64,000 nt of DNA, from NCBI RefSeq assembly GCF_036324505.1, contig NC_086352.1, positions 21,359,637 to 21,423,636 on the forward strand, in the 5' to 3' direction. This stretch comes from Eleginops maclovinus (taxonomy: Eukaryota > Chordata > Actinopteri > Perciformes > Eleginopidae). Positions 1-14,901 of this stretch are shown here, piece after piece. The position numbers and the translations under genes were made by a program. The notes under the pieces were generated by a model, which ran no database searches, was not told where the DNA came from, and was given only the letters and a program-made list of their open reading frames with translations. The stretch's first letter is position 1. The number at the start of each line of letters is the position of its first letter.

Positions 1-353
1 TTGGTGCATAAGCACACACAACAGTCAGAGTTTTCCCCCCCCATGACCCGCAGACGTAGGGAGGCGACCCTCTCGTCCACTGGGGTAAACTCCAACAAAG
101 CAGCACTCAACCGGGGGCTTGTGAGTATCCCCACGCCCGCTCGGCGCCTCACACCTTGGGCAACTCCGGAGAAGAATAGAGTCCAACCCTTATCAAGAAG
201 TAAGGTTCCAGAGCCGACGCTGTGCGTAGAGGTGAGCCCCACCAGATCCAACTGGTAACGCTCCACCTCCCGCACAAGCTCCGGCTCCTTCCCCCCCAGA
301 GAGGTGACATTCCACGTCCCCAAAGCCAGCTTCTGTTGCCTGAGTCTGGTCCG
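1..353 (-). CDS. LINE ORF2 N-terminus: AP-endonuclease domain (partial)
   Basis: The minus-strand frame is open from the stop at 354-356 (TGA) down to the window edge, about 117 codons without interruption. It begins near the domain start with GTWNVTSLGGKEPELV, continues with LTSTHSVGSG and KGWTLFFSGVA, then RRRAGVG, and reaches RVASLRLRV and VVCAYAP at the edge. In the endonuclease/exonuclease/phosphatase family the early W-N-V-x-S-L block lines up with the first APE motif, and the A-Y-x-P block precedes the catalytic core. The enzyme would nick target DNA for target-primed reverse transcription. The rest of ORF2 (reverse transcriptase) lies outside the window. No ATG precedes the domain in this frame after the stop at 354, so initiation is unclear. 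The many other ORFs over this stretch are shadows. Confidence 0.7.
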
Positions 354-780
354 TCAAGACCCCCTGCTTTCACTGCCACCCTTCTGGCAGCGCACCCGAC
401 CCCATCGTTGTTTCCCGTAGGTAGTGGGCCCGCGGGAAGGAGAAGCGGAGGTGTTGCCCATGTTGCTTTTTCGGGCTGTGCCCGGCTGGGCTCCGTGGCA
501 AGCCCGGCCACCAGACGCTCGCTGACGAGTCCTCCTTCTAGGCATGGCTCCAGAAGGGGACCCCGGGCTTCCTCCGGGCCGGTTATCCTCGCTTCCAATT
601 GTGTTATTCATGGAGTCTTTTTGAACCAATCTTAGTCTGGCCCCTTACCTGAGACCAATTTGCCATGAGAGACCCTACCAGGAACACAGGTTCCAGACAA
701 CACAGCCCCCAGGTTCATCGGGGCACACAAACCTCTCCACCACGATAAGGTGCTGGTTCTCGGAAAGGCGTAGGGTGTAT
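1..780 (-). mobile_element. LINE (APE-type non-LTR retrotransposon), 5' part, cut by window edge
   Basis: Read on the minus strand, this stretch starts near 757-780 with a GC-rich leader containing CACCTTATCGTGGTGGAGAG, a leader I recognise from fish LINEs. It then runs into an AP-endonuclease coding region that leaves the window at position 1. GC content is clearly higher than in the DNA beyond 780, so the element edge lies there. LINE copies are usually 5'-truncated; this one keeps its leader, so it may be long. The clade (I/Nimb/Rex-like) cannot be settled from this piece. The 5' edge is known only to about 25 bp. Confidence 0.75.
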
Positions 781-4766
<3,986 letters not shown>

Positions 4767-7302
4767 TTGTTAATGTGTGAGTATAAATGCAACTTGTTTG
4801 TCCAACGCTTGATTGTAATGATATTAAAGATTCAAAAACATTGTTTGATGCTTATACTGGAGCAATCAGTGAAATACAACACTTGAGTTCAGCGGGGGGC
4901 CTGGGGATCGATGCATGGAAATATGTAATTTCACTGTGTGTGTTTCTCTCTCTCTCTCTGTGTTTGTGTATCAAAATGATAAAATAGGCACAGAGCAGCA
5001 GGTGAGTCTACTCCCACCTGAGGACCCTGCGGTAAGGTTCCAGATTTGGCTAAGAAAGAGCAGAAGGCCTTATCAAAAGCCCCTGGCACAACAAAACCTC
5101 AGCTGCACAAAGGACCCCTGAGAGAGAAGACGCAGCTCTCATTTAAAGAGAAGACTGCTGCATCTGTTTTCCCTGTTTGTTCTAATTCCACACAACATGA
5201 GGCTCTAACTGTATTTTTTCCAGTGCGAGAAATTGGAAGGAAATAGAAAACATACAGAGCTCCCCTAATGCCACATTAGTCTTTTAGCTTTTTCACAAAC
5301 ACTGGTAAAAAAATAAACTGTATAATGTGTTTTGTGACAAACACATTATGCAGTGTGCACTCTGACGGATGAGTTTCAACAAAGATCTCATGCAAATGAA
5401 TATGTTTATGCTAATCTGTTGCATTACTTTAAGGCAATGGATCTGACATGAGTAGTAAGTTCTTTGTGGCACCCAAATACTTATTTTTTGCATGTATCAA
5501 ATGTTTTGCCTCATGCTTAGCTGCTTTAAAAAGTATTCTGTTAATGTCATGCAAATCTGAATTCAGTCAAATGCAAACAAATAGCTTAAAGACACAAAAT
5601 GCAGAAAGTGCAAAGCCCACAGCAAAAGTGCAAGACATCTTTTGTTGCTTGCATCTTCTCTCTATTATTGCACATTGGCCTCGGAAATATTTAATCCGAT
5701 ACATACTGTAGGTTTGTGACATATTTTTTCATGCAGCAAGTATGAAAAGATTGCATTTCATGCTGTAGTGTTGCTCTGTTAATCCTTGTGCTATTGTTCA
5801 CCTTATGCTGAAAGTGGAGGCTATATCATCAGGTAGCAACAGGATAGTAATAAAAGTAAAGGCAGTGCAGTAGTAAGCCACGGTATTAGACCTTGTTTGA
5901 ATTTGGATATGGAACTATGATATTATTTTAGTCAAGGAACAAAAAAGCTCTTCCACATGCAGCTTAGCCTTTGGTTGCTGGTGGTTAGAGACACAGAGCA
6001 CAGCAACAATAAACACGATGATAACTCAAATGAATTCTCTTCTTTTTACCCTTTCGTTCTTGTCACAGAGTTGTTATACATTTTCGTCTCTAACTTCACA
6101 CTTTCAAACACATAGTCATCCTCTCCTTTGAAGTGTTACATATTTTGTCCTTTCTCTCCCTGGGACACGTACTGAGTATCTCTTGGCAACTCTTGACGCA
6201 CAATGCATACACCCAAGGTCAGTTTGGTCTCCCTGGCAACAGTGCAATACATTTGGCGCATTGTCAGGCTATTTAATCAAAACTGGCTCAATGTGTGTCA
6301 GATGAACATGGACATTCCTTTTATCTCTAAAACTGTGCGTCGACACCCCTCCCGAAAAGTGCAAGGGACAGAGAAGGGGACGAGATTTGTTTTTGAGAGG
6401 AGAAAGTGAGAGTCAGAATCTAATAGAGCGTCACTAGTGCGTCTGTTCAAAGTCCTTGGTGATGCCTTTGTATTGATCAGGCTGTACCATGGTCACCCAC
6501 AGTAAATCTATTCACAGATGACCGCTGTGGCTCAAATGCTTTTGGAAATAGGGCACCAAGAGAATAAACAGAACATTCTGCCAACTGATTTTCAATCCAC
6601 TTAACCTCGCCACTCCTCATCCGAACAATAAGAGGGCAGAGGCAGGGACGGAGGAACAACCGATGGGAGGGGGGGATAGGAGGGAGTAATTTTGCATCTC
6701 ATCTGTTGACAGTCAAGCATGTTGTTATCATTGTTTGCTGCCCTCTAGTTTATCTCCCTCTAGAAGATAGTGGCCTGCTTCTCGTGACTATGGGGCCAGA
6801 CAACCAATTATCTATGTGCCCTCTATCAGATGTGATTTATATCACTAGGCTGTCCCTACTCCTCTGTCCCCTCGCCGAATGTGATCAATCATTCCCTGCA
6901 CAAACACAAAACAGGCCTTTAACAAAACATACAGTTAATGTTCTGCATTGCCTGAAAAGATATCAATCTGCTCAGATCTCTACAGAAATAAGGCAACTCT
7001 GACATTGAGAGGGAGCACAAGGTGGTGAAACACTAAATGCTGAATGTTGTATCCAACACCTAAATTCAAAAGATAATACACAGTTAGTTTCCCTGCCATC
7101 TCAATCCGCTCATATCCATACCAACCTAAAAAGTTTTACTCTTTTATATTGAAGACCTTGGCGACACCTGCGTTTACTGGTGGGAACAGCCAAGGAGTTT
7201 TGGTGCTGCAAAATCCTGTCCATGTGCATTGGCGTTAGAAATACAACACAATATCAACTTGTGTATCTGTTTAAGAGACAGCTAAATGAACAATGAGTTA
7301 GG

Positions 7303-7402
7303 AGGACCCATTGCACGACATTGTTTAAATGAAAGATTAAGTCAATTATTGTAATTTCTCCATCAGGCTGGTAGCAAAAAGCGCAGAAGCAGCCTTTTGC
7401 CT
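7303..7402 (+). repeat. 100-bp dispersed direct repeat, copy 1
   Basis: Runs from AGGACCCATTGCACGACATT to GAAGCAGCCTTTTGCCT. It matches 11618-11720 at all but two bases, plus a 3-base T-run difference. The flanks are unrelated and I see no terminal inverted repeats, so the family is unknown. Confidence 0.85.
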
Positions 7403-10400
7403 AGAGCTCATCATTTAACAGCTGACAGTTTCTTCTTATTACGATAATCCCTTGAAATGAATACATGATTCACTGACAATAATTGCCAAAAATGCCAATT
7501 CCTTGTTAAGAAGATGCATCACCAAAACACTAAACCGACAAATACTTTGCATTTCCTCAGGCTGCTTCATACGAGATGACACCCTGCAGTTTACCAGTTT
7601 ACTGCTCAATGTGAAACTGCACCAGCAGAAAGTGTTTGGTTTACATTAGCAGTAACTTAACACAGCTCTGTCACATGAAGGGAGACTTCTATCTCCCCAT
7701 TTATTATTATTCACTAAACTGTAAAGGCAAAAATGAAAAAAAAACCGTTTAATATAGTGAAAAACCTACAATGACCGATTTTGTTTGGCCACTTGGGGAC
7801 AGTAGAAACAAGCGTTGGACACAACCTGGACATATTGTCATGATGATTAGCTTGTTAGCAAAGACGTTTCTATTTACACATCAAGCAGTTGTGAAGCAAC
7901 ATCAGCAGTATTGGTTTGCAGTTGTGTTTTGAATTTTGTTTATCTGGTCTACACCAACTCCTTAGGGAAATAATTGTCTATTTAGCTGCTCAATATTCAC
8001 CAGCTAAAGCTCATAGCTGTAATACTTATTCAAGCTTTATATAATGATCTTTGCCATTTAACTATTTATATTATGTAAATTCATTATCTCTATAAGTTAT
8101 TTAAAATTACATAATATATGTAAATATGTTGTGTTTCTCTATACCTTACGCAGCTATCATAGTCTAAGCACTCAAATTTCAAGGCTAAAGCTTGATGCGG
8201 TCTCTCTGTTAACACAGAGTTAACTCCAACACAGCTAAAGTTCAAGGCAGTGCTCTGCTAAAATCTACACCACACCACCATCTGATGAATGTGAATCACT
8301 TTTGGTCTCGGCCTCTGGACACCTTGTAAGTCCACTAGACTCTATAAAGCCTTTTCTGAGGCACAGGTATAGAGAAAAAACAAGTCCCCTATGCGGTTTG
8401 TTATTGTGGGAATGTTGTGAATATTTCAGGATCATGAGGTGATCAATACCAGGAGGCTGGCTGGTTAATGATGTACAACCTGGGCGTCGTCTGAGAGAGG
8501 AGGATGGGTGGACGAAGGTTTTTGGACTCTCCTTTCATTAAAGATGTGATCAGTAGCACAACATGTCTTTCACCCAAGGGCACCATTTTAAGAAGCTTCA
8601 TACCAAAGAAACTTTTCTCACTCTCACTGCATACAGCGCATACAGTAACTATATGCGTGTGGATGTATCAGGCTGGATGTATTAAGTGATGCTTTTTATC
8701 TCTTTTATGTTAACAGGTGCCAGGCCAGATCAAAGTATTCCCTCAGTTTGATTTGGTTAGTAAAGCATAGGTTTGTTCCAGTGCAGTCTAATGAGACTCA
8801 GCATCAAACTGTTGATTTCAGATTACTGTACATGTTGGTTTAGAAACTGGGGGATGGTTATGTTGACAAAGTTCTAGTTTTATAAGCCAAAACACTGTGT
8901 AAGATGCTACGTAATAGTTTCACAAGTTTTATGTCTGAAAGCAACTTTTTTAATTTTCTGTCCTCCACCCTTCTGCATCACGTTGCCTTTTCCCTTTGCT
9001 TCAGCCTTACACTTTTTCCATTGAACACGACTGCCAGCCAAGAGGATTGACAGCGTTGACTCTCTATTAAAACAAACTTTGTGCTGATAAAAAACAGTCA
9101 CGCTCACCCGCCCCCACACCAATACAACGGTCAGACTCTGAGTTCTTCTCTGTTTGAAGTGACAGACAAAATCTGGATAATTGTATGATTGATTCTCTTG
9201 TGTTGTTCTTCCACTTCACAGAGCAGGCTTTATTTAGGAACTGAAGAGAGGGAGAGAAATGTTGAGATACAAGATGCTTGAGCCTGCAGAGACTCACATG
9301 TGAGCTGCATGCACACTTAAATGCACCCACACACACATAAACCCACCAACTATTTTTTTGTAGTGTGGTTGCGCATTGTTGAGTGTGTGTGTGTTTGTGT
9401 GCATGAATGAGTCAACTGACTCTTTCTTTGCCCTTCGTCTCTCTGCCACTTCCACCTCAGAAAGCCAACGAAGATCACATTAAGAGGGGTTGCTGTTGCG
9501 TGGCTGCATTTGGTTGAGTGCTGAGGGAGATATGGGGCAAGGCATTACTCTAAGTCAGTCCCTACAGGCTTCAGCCGATCCAGAAACAACAAGGCCAGTG
9601 TAATTCACAGAGCCCGACATCCTCACTTCACTGATTCAGGGCCTGTTATAAGCTCATGTTCTCTCTTGAGGAAGGACATTGTCACATATTGAACAATCTG
9701 TGTAGCAATGTGTGCGCATTACTTTCTGTTCGGGGTGATTACAGATTTGATATAAAACAATTAAATCTATATGCACATTTGAAAAAAACTCTGCTGATTG
9801 TCATTCTTCATTTAATCAACCACTTCAACCCAACTGATTGTTATGGAATGCCAGCATACTTTATGTAGCATGGGCCACCATTAGCGCTGCTTTTACAGCA
9901 TGTTGTGGACTGCTAGTATCTGCTACTATAAAGTGGCAAGGCAAATGTAAAATTCATGTAGGAAAAGCTTAATATGTGACTTTTTAAATTACAAATAAAT
10001 ATGGCTGGAAAGATGGACATAATTAGATGTGTGCAAACGGTCTTACACAGTCAATGTGGGGGTGCTAGGAGCAGTAGGACCTGAACTGAAGTCATTAATT
10101 CATTTGCAGTCTGAGAAAATCGTAGAGCATAAAGTCAACATAGGGCACTTTCACTCCCACCTGCTGCAGTGATGCAACTCAGTGGCCAACAGCAGAAAAG
10201 TGCAGTTTGTGGGTCTACTCTGTGAATAACTGTATACTATAAATGTGAAGTAGGATATTGCTGCAAACAAAATTGTGTATTTCCTCTGAAATTATTACTT
10301 AGAGACGTTTTCTGTATATGTAGGTTTGCACAAGCATAGAACAGGATGGGAAAATCAGTTCTGCATTTTCCTTTTTGATTACTTCACTGACACTAATATA

Positions 10401-11617
10401 ATAATATTGGTATTACAAACAGATTGAAATAAACATACTCTGTATGGCCATAAATATAGAGCTATTTCAGTGACGTTGATTCATATTGGTTCACGCATCA
10501 CACACTCAAATGAACAGGATGCCGTTAATATTAGAATCAGTGAACAAGTCAGCTTTGGCTTCCTTTATATCTGAGGCACAAAATGTTGAAAGTTGCTTTT
10601 AAGTATATCATCTGATATGCAAATGTTTAAAAGTGGATCTGTTTAACGTCTGAAATAGGTTATTGTTGAATGCATCAGGAGAAAGAAATGTTCTCTATGA
10701 ATAACTGTCTTATGTAGTCTGGCTCAGTAATGATGAACCAAAACAAACAAAAAATACATCTTTTTTTAACATTTCATTTAATTAAGCTTCTCGACTGGAG
10801 GTAAAGGAGCCAATATTGCTCTGGTTGTGAAAAGGTTGACTGAACGCAAATTAATTGGCTCACTATACTTTATTAATATCTACTTTATTCATGCCTCAAG
10901 GGCAAACAACCTTTAATTGTCTTAAAGGTTAAAGGTTTCTGGATGTAATGGTTTAACTGGAGATTCAAGATAATACCAGAGAACAACAACAGCAAACATC
11001 CCCAGCTTGTTGAAACCAATGTCTCTGTGTCTAGTTTGCCTGTTGTGTATGCATGAGAATGCTTGCACATGCAGTATGTCGGGAGAAAGGTTGGCAGCTA
11101 CGACAGGTATTAATGTGAGCAGTCAGATCAGCAGTTGGCTTTTAGCTGATTGGGTTCAAATAACCTGGTTTTAAGTTGAACTCCCTGACAGCTTATTCAT
11201 GCTTTACACAGACACAGATCTGATGGAGTGTGAGTGCTTACTATGACATAACTACAGAAAAAACATCTGGGCTAGTTACTTCTGCTCGGAAATGTTGTCT
11301 ACAACATGATATTAACACATGTTACAGAAACACACATCTGTCCTGGACTGAACTTTAATTTGTACATTTCTTTATGCTTGTAAGATTATTTGAAAGCTGT
11401 GTGGGATAACTTTATTAGACTGTAACAAACTGTCAGGCAGTGGGAGAAAGCTCTTAAAGGGAAAGTGAATATAATCTGCTCCAGCAATTGTTAAATTCTG
11501 AGTCAACAAAAGGTTATGTTGATATTGTTATATGTGCATTTCATCAAAGGTGTCAGTCAGTCAGTAAGATATATCCATTTTCCTTGTGCACTACACCTCT
11601 ACAGGAAGGCAAAAAAA

Positions 11618-11720
11618 AGGACCCATTGCACGACATTGTTTAAATGAAAGATTAAGTCAATTATTGTAATTTCTCCATCAGGCTGGTAGCACAAAGTGCA
11701 GAAGCAGCCTTTTTTTGCCT
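11618..11720 (+). repeat. 100-bp dispersed direct repeat, copy 2
   Basis: Same orientation as the copy at 7303-7402. Differences seen: CAAAGTG here against AAAAGCG there, and three extra T residues in the terminal T run. Confidence 0.85.
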
Positions 11721-12152
11721 GTAACTTCAGATAAGCTCCTGGGTTGAAAGGTGTAACCGTGTACTGTCACACATAGCAACTGAAACTAAAAACATGTTTG
11801 CAGCTGGTATCACAGAACGGTAGAGGGAAAATCTGTGTTGTGTGTTTAGTTTGCTTTATCCACAAGTCAACAAACACTATTGGTATGATAACACAATATA
11901 ATGTCCATTTCTAATAAAATAAGCCAAGATAGTAATCCAACAAACACTTCCCAATATCACTTGAACAGACATTATTACTAATGAAGTCTGTGCGGCATTT
12001 CATCTCAGATGAACACAGCCCATTGTCTAAGAGAAGCACGCACTGTCTTGATTTTATGCTGAAATTGTCATGTGATCTTTGACTTAAAGCTCAGTGCTGA
12101 CCAATGCACACTCAGAAATCAAGGCTCTTGATACTGTAATACTGCACCACTG

Positions 12153-12342
<190 letters not shown>

Positions 12343-12812
12343 TTCCAGTGGATCTGCTGGGGAATATTTCTGCAGAAATTAAGGCAACTTGTTCAGTAGA
12401 AATATTATGTTTTTGTGAAGCGTGACTAAGAATTCAAACTATTGTATTCAAGGTGGGCAGTAATCTTATTTGAAAAATATACACGTCAGATATTTAGAGT
12501 GTTGAAGCCAATTAAAAACTAAAGACAATAATACCTGGAGAACAATTACTTATCTAATGTGTGATTTAGTGCATGCCTATTATTCTGATGAAAAGCACTT
12601 AAAAACATGTAGCTACTGCTATTCTAACATGTCTTTTTCTGTGAGTTAACTTTGAATTAACACCCAAGAGCTTTATCTCACTTTATTTCTACTTCTTTAC
12701 AAATATATTTGATATGTTGGTCCATATTCAGCTCACACTGCTTTAGTTACTGCAGCTGAGTGGATCTGAGGAAAACCAACCTCAACTGTATAAGAGCGTT
12801 TGTGCGAGTGCT

Positions 12813-12824
12813 TGTGTGTGTGTG

Positions 12825-12906
<82 letters not shown>

Positions 12907-12914
12907 TGTGTATG
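12813..12914. repeat. (GT)n microsatellite
   Basis: A GT run of about 75 bp with imperfect units at both ends. Confidence 0.97.
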
Positions 12915-13172
12915 TGCCTTTAGCCTGTTCCTTCACTTTTTCAGTATCACTTACTGTATGGATAATGCCCAGAGCCTGATACTGTTATCATTATCCGAAC
13001 AAGTGGGTCACAAGGTTTCATGTTGTCACCAAGATTACTGTACAAGCAACTGAGAAACAGTTAGGGGGCGTGGGGGAAGGGATACTTTCAACATCCCCAT
13101 AAACCCCCAGGCCTCAGGTAACTCTGTATACTATCCCCCTAAAGAGTGTGGGCAAACTCCCAGGGAGATGGT

Positions 13173-13193
13173 GGGGGGGGGGGGGGGGGGGGG
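13173..13193. repeat. Poly-G homopolymer (21 G)
   Basis: Twenty-one G residues in a row, preceded 5' by further G clusters (about 13062-13078). It could form a G-quadruplex on the plus strand. Its length is probably polymorphic or inexact in the assembly. Confidence 0.95.
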
Positions 13194-14423
13194 TGTTGTG
13201 AATGCCGCTTTGCCTGCACTATGGGTTTTTCTTGCCTCATCAAAGAGCTTCATCCAGCGCTGCTTTCCCTGTCAGGAAGCGTCTGCAGCCAGGCAGCTCA
13301 ATCAGCACTGCACCACTGGTTATTCCTCAGGGTGTTATACAGTACATCAGCAATAAGTCCAAGCAGATGTAAAGGCTGGCTTTACACTTGCTGTACACAG
13401 ACGCAGTGCTACAGGCTTACATTGCCATGAACAGACTGAAATCATTTACAGCAACTTTGAGGAGAATACTATTTTATGACAGTGGTTTTTTTTTTAAATC
13501 TCCTGACATAGAGTACATGATTAGATACAAGAGTGACAGTGAATTGTATGTCTTATATGTATTAATTTTGTAGTTATATCAACAAGATTGAAGTATTTTA
13601 GTTTTGATTATAATCTATAAGCAGATATTAACACATACAATGTAATGTATAGAACGCACAATATAGAATGAATGCATGTTCAAATGTTTTCAAAATGTAA
13701 GATTATTCTAACATTCATGACTCAATTATATGTGGCAATGCAAGTTTTCCCTGAATAATGCTTTAAGTCGTTTCACAATACACACATAGGAAACATTTTG
13801 TCATTATTGGTCTAAAAATACATTTATTTTTACGAGAAAGTGTCTGTTTTTTCAAGTGCAAGGATTCATTTTATAGTCAAACAAAAAACGTAAAACATTA
13901 TTCTCCATTTATTTCGACTGCTGAGTTACATCGACGGGACCTTTATTCTGTGTTTACACGGTGAAGGAAGTGAGGATATTGGTCATGCTACATGAGCCAT
14001 CTAATGAGGCTTGTGATTGGAGAAGCAAATACACAGGCAAAAAAGCAATAATAAACATGAACAGCTAAGGTAGCATTACAGGGTCAAATGCAAGTTGTGT
14101 ACTTCAGTATTGCTGTCATTATCATGAACCAGTGTGGTTATTGTTGTTTTAATGTACTTTATGTATGTATGCATGTTTATATCATCATCACATGAGAGGA
14201 ATTTGCATTTAAATTGGTTAAATATGATTATTTAACTGTTCATTTGGAAATCATTTTTCCAATAATGTTTACTATGTGTGGGTCAAAAACATGTTTGCTC
14301 CCATTGTTAATAGTGTTGCCTCAGGGTATACATTAGTGCATCACTGGAGGATCAGGATTATTGTCGATCGTTACATTAAAATGCATATACTTACCAAGTG
14401 TTTTATCTAGCTGAGATAATCTT

Positions 14424-14428
14424 AGGCT
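14424..14428. repeat. Target-site duplication AGGCT, left
   Basis: Five bases directly before the left LTR. The same five bases follow the right LTR at 19698-19702. Confidence 0.9.
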
Positions 14429-14888
14429 TGTTATGATAACGATTCTGAACCCAAGAGCAGACAAGAGACGGTGTTGAATTGATGCAAGGGGGTTTATTGA
14501 GTGAGGTGGAGGAGCAGGTAGAGGACGCGGAAACCGGGGGGAGGGTGAGGCAGGCGAGCTGGAGTGCGTGATCCGGATAACTGCAGGCAGAGGGAAACAG
14601 AGTTAGGTTGTGGTCAAAGGCAACAAGAGACGAGAGTTCGGTAGCGAGGTAACAAGGTAACAAGGTAACAAGGTAAACTGGAGCCGGGTACGTATCATTA
14701 CCACTGTAGAGCGAAGTACGATCTGGCACCGACAGCAGGGAATCCAAGGGTTTATGAAGGGGAGTTGATTGGAGATGACGACCAGGTGAGCATGATTGCA
14801 GATGACGGCCAGGTGTGAAGTGAGACCGACAGGGGGAGTGGCAAACCCAGGAGGAGGAAAAACACAGCAGACTGCTGTGACCACAACA
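14429..14888 (-). repeat. 3' LTR of the gypsy element (460 bp)
   Basis: On the plus strand it runs from TGTTATGATAACG to CCACAACA, so it has TG...CA ends with short inverted TGTT/AACA termini. It contains about four tandem copies of AAGGTAAC at 14646-14677. An AATAAA polyadenylation signal lies on the minus strand at 14493-14498. It matches 19238-19697 throughout when compared by eye. Confidence 0.96.
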
Positions 14889-14901
14889 GTACCCTCCCCT
14901 C
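14889..14901 (-). promoter_or_regulatory. Polypurine tract of the gypsy element
   Basis: On the minus strand GAGGGGAGGGTAC directly abuts the 3' LTR. This is the expected plus-strand primer for cDNA synthesis. The pol stop codon TGA (14900-14902) overlaps its start, so coding sequence and priming site share bases. Confidence 0.8.

Larger units (their letters stand above)
4767..12152. other. Long non-coding stretch
   Basis: Seven kilobases of AT-rich DNA without a recognisable exon. The only structure I can support is the pair of 100-bp direct repeats listed separately (the second copy is at 11618). ORFs are below 100 codons and show no domain signature. Confidence 0.55.
12343..14423. other. 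Non-coding between the microsatellites and the gypsy element
   Basis: No exon recognised. It contains the (GT)n tract at 12813 and the poly-G tract at 13173. The 94-codon ORF over the poly-G (13146-13430) uses the G run as glycines and looks spurious. Confidence 0.55.

Noticed and set aside
149..635. Overlapping 137- and 149-codon ORFs on both strands at the left end
   Set aside because: The real coding frame is the minus-strand endonuclease frame at 1-353; these are out-of-frame products of its GC-rich DNA.
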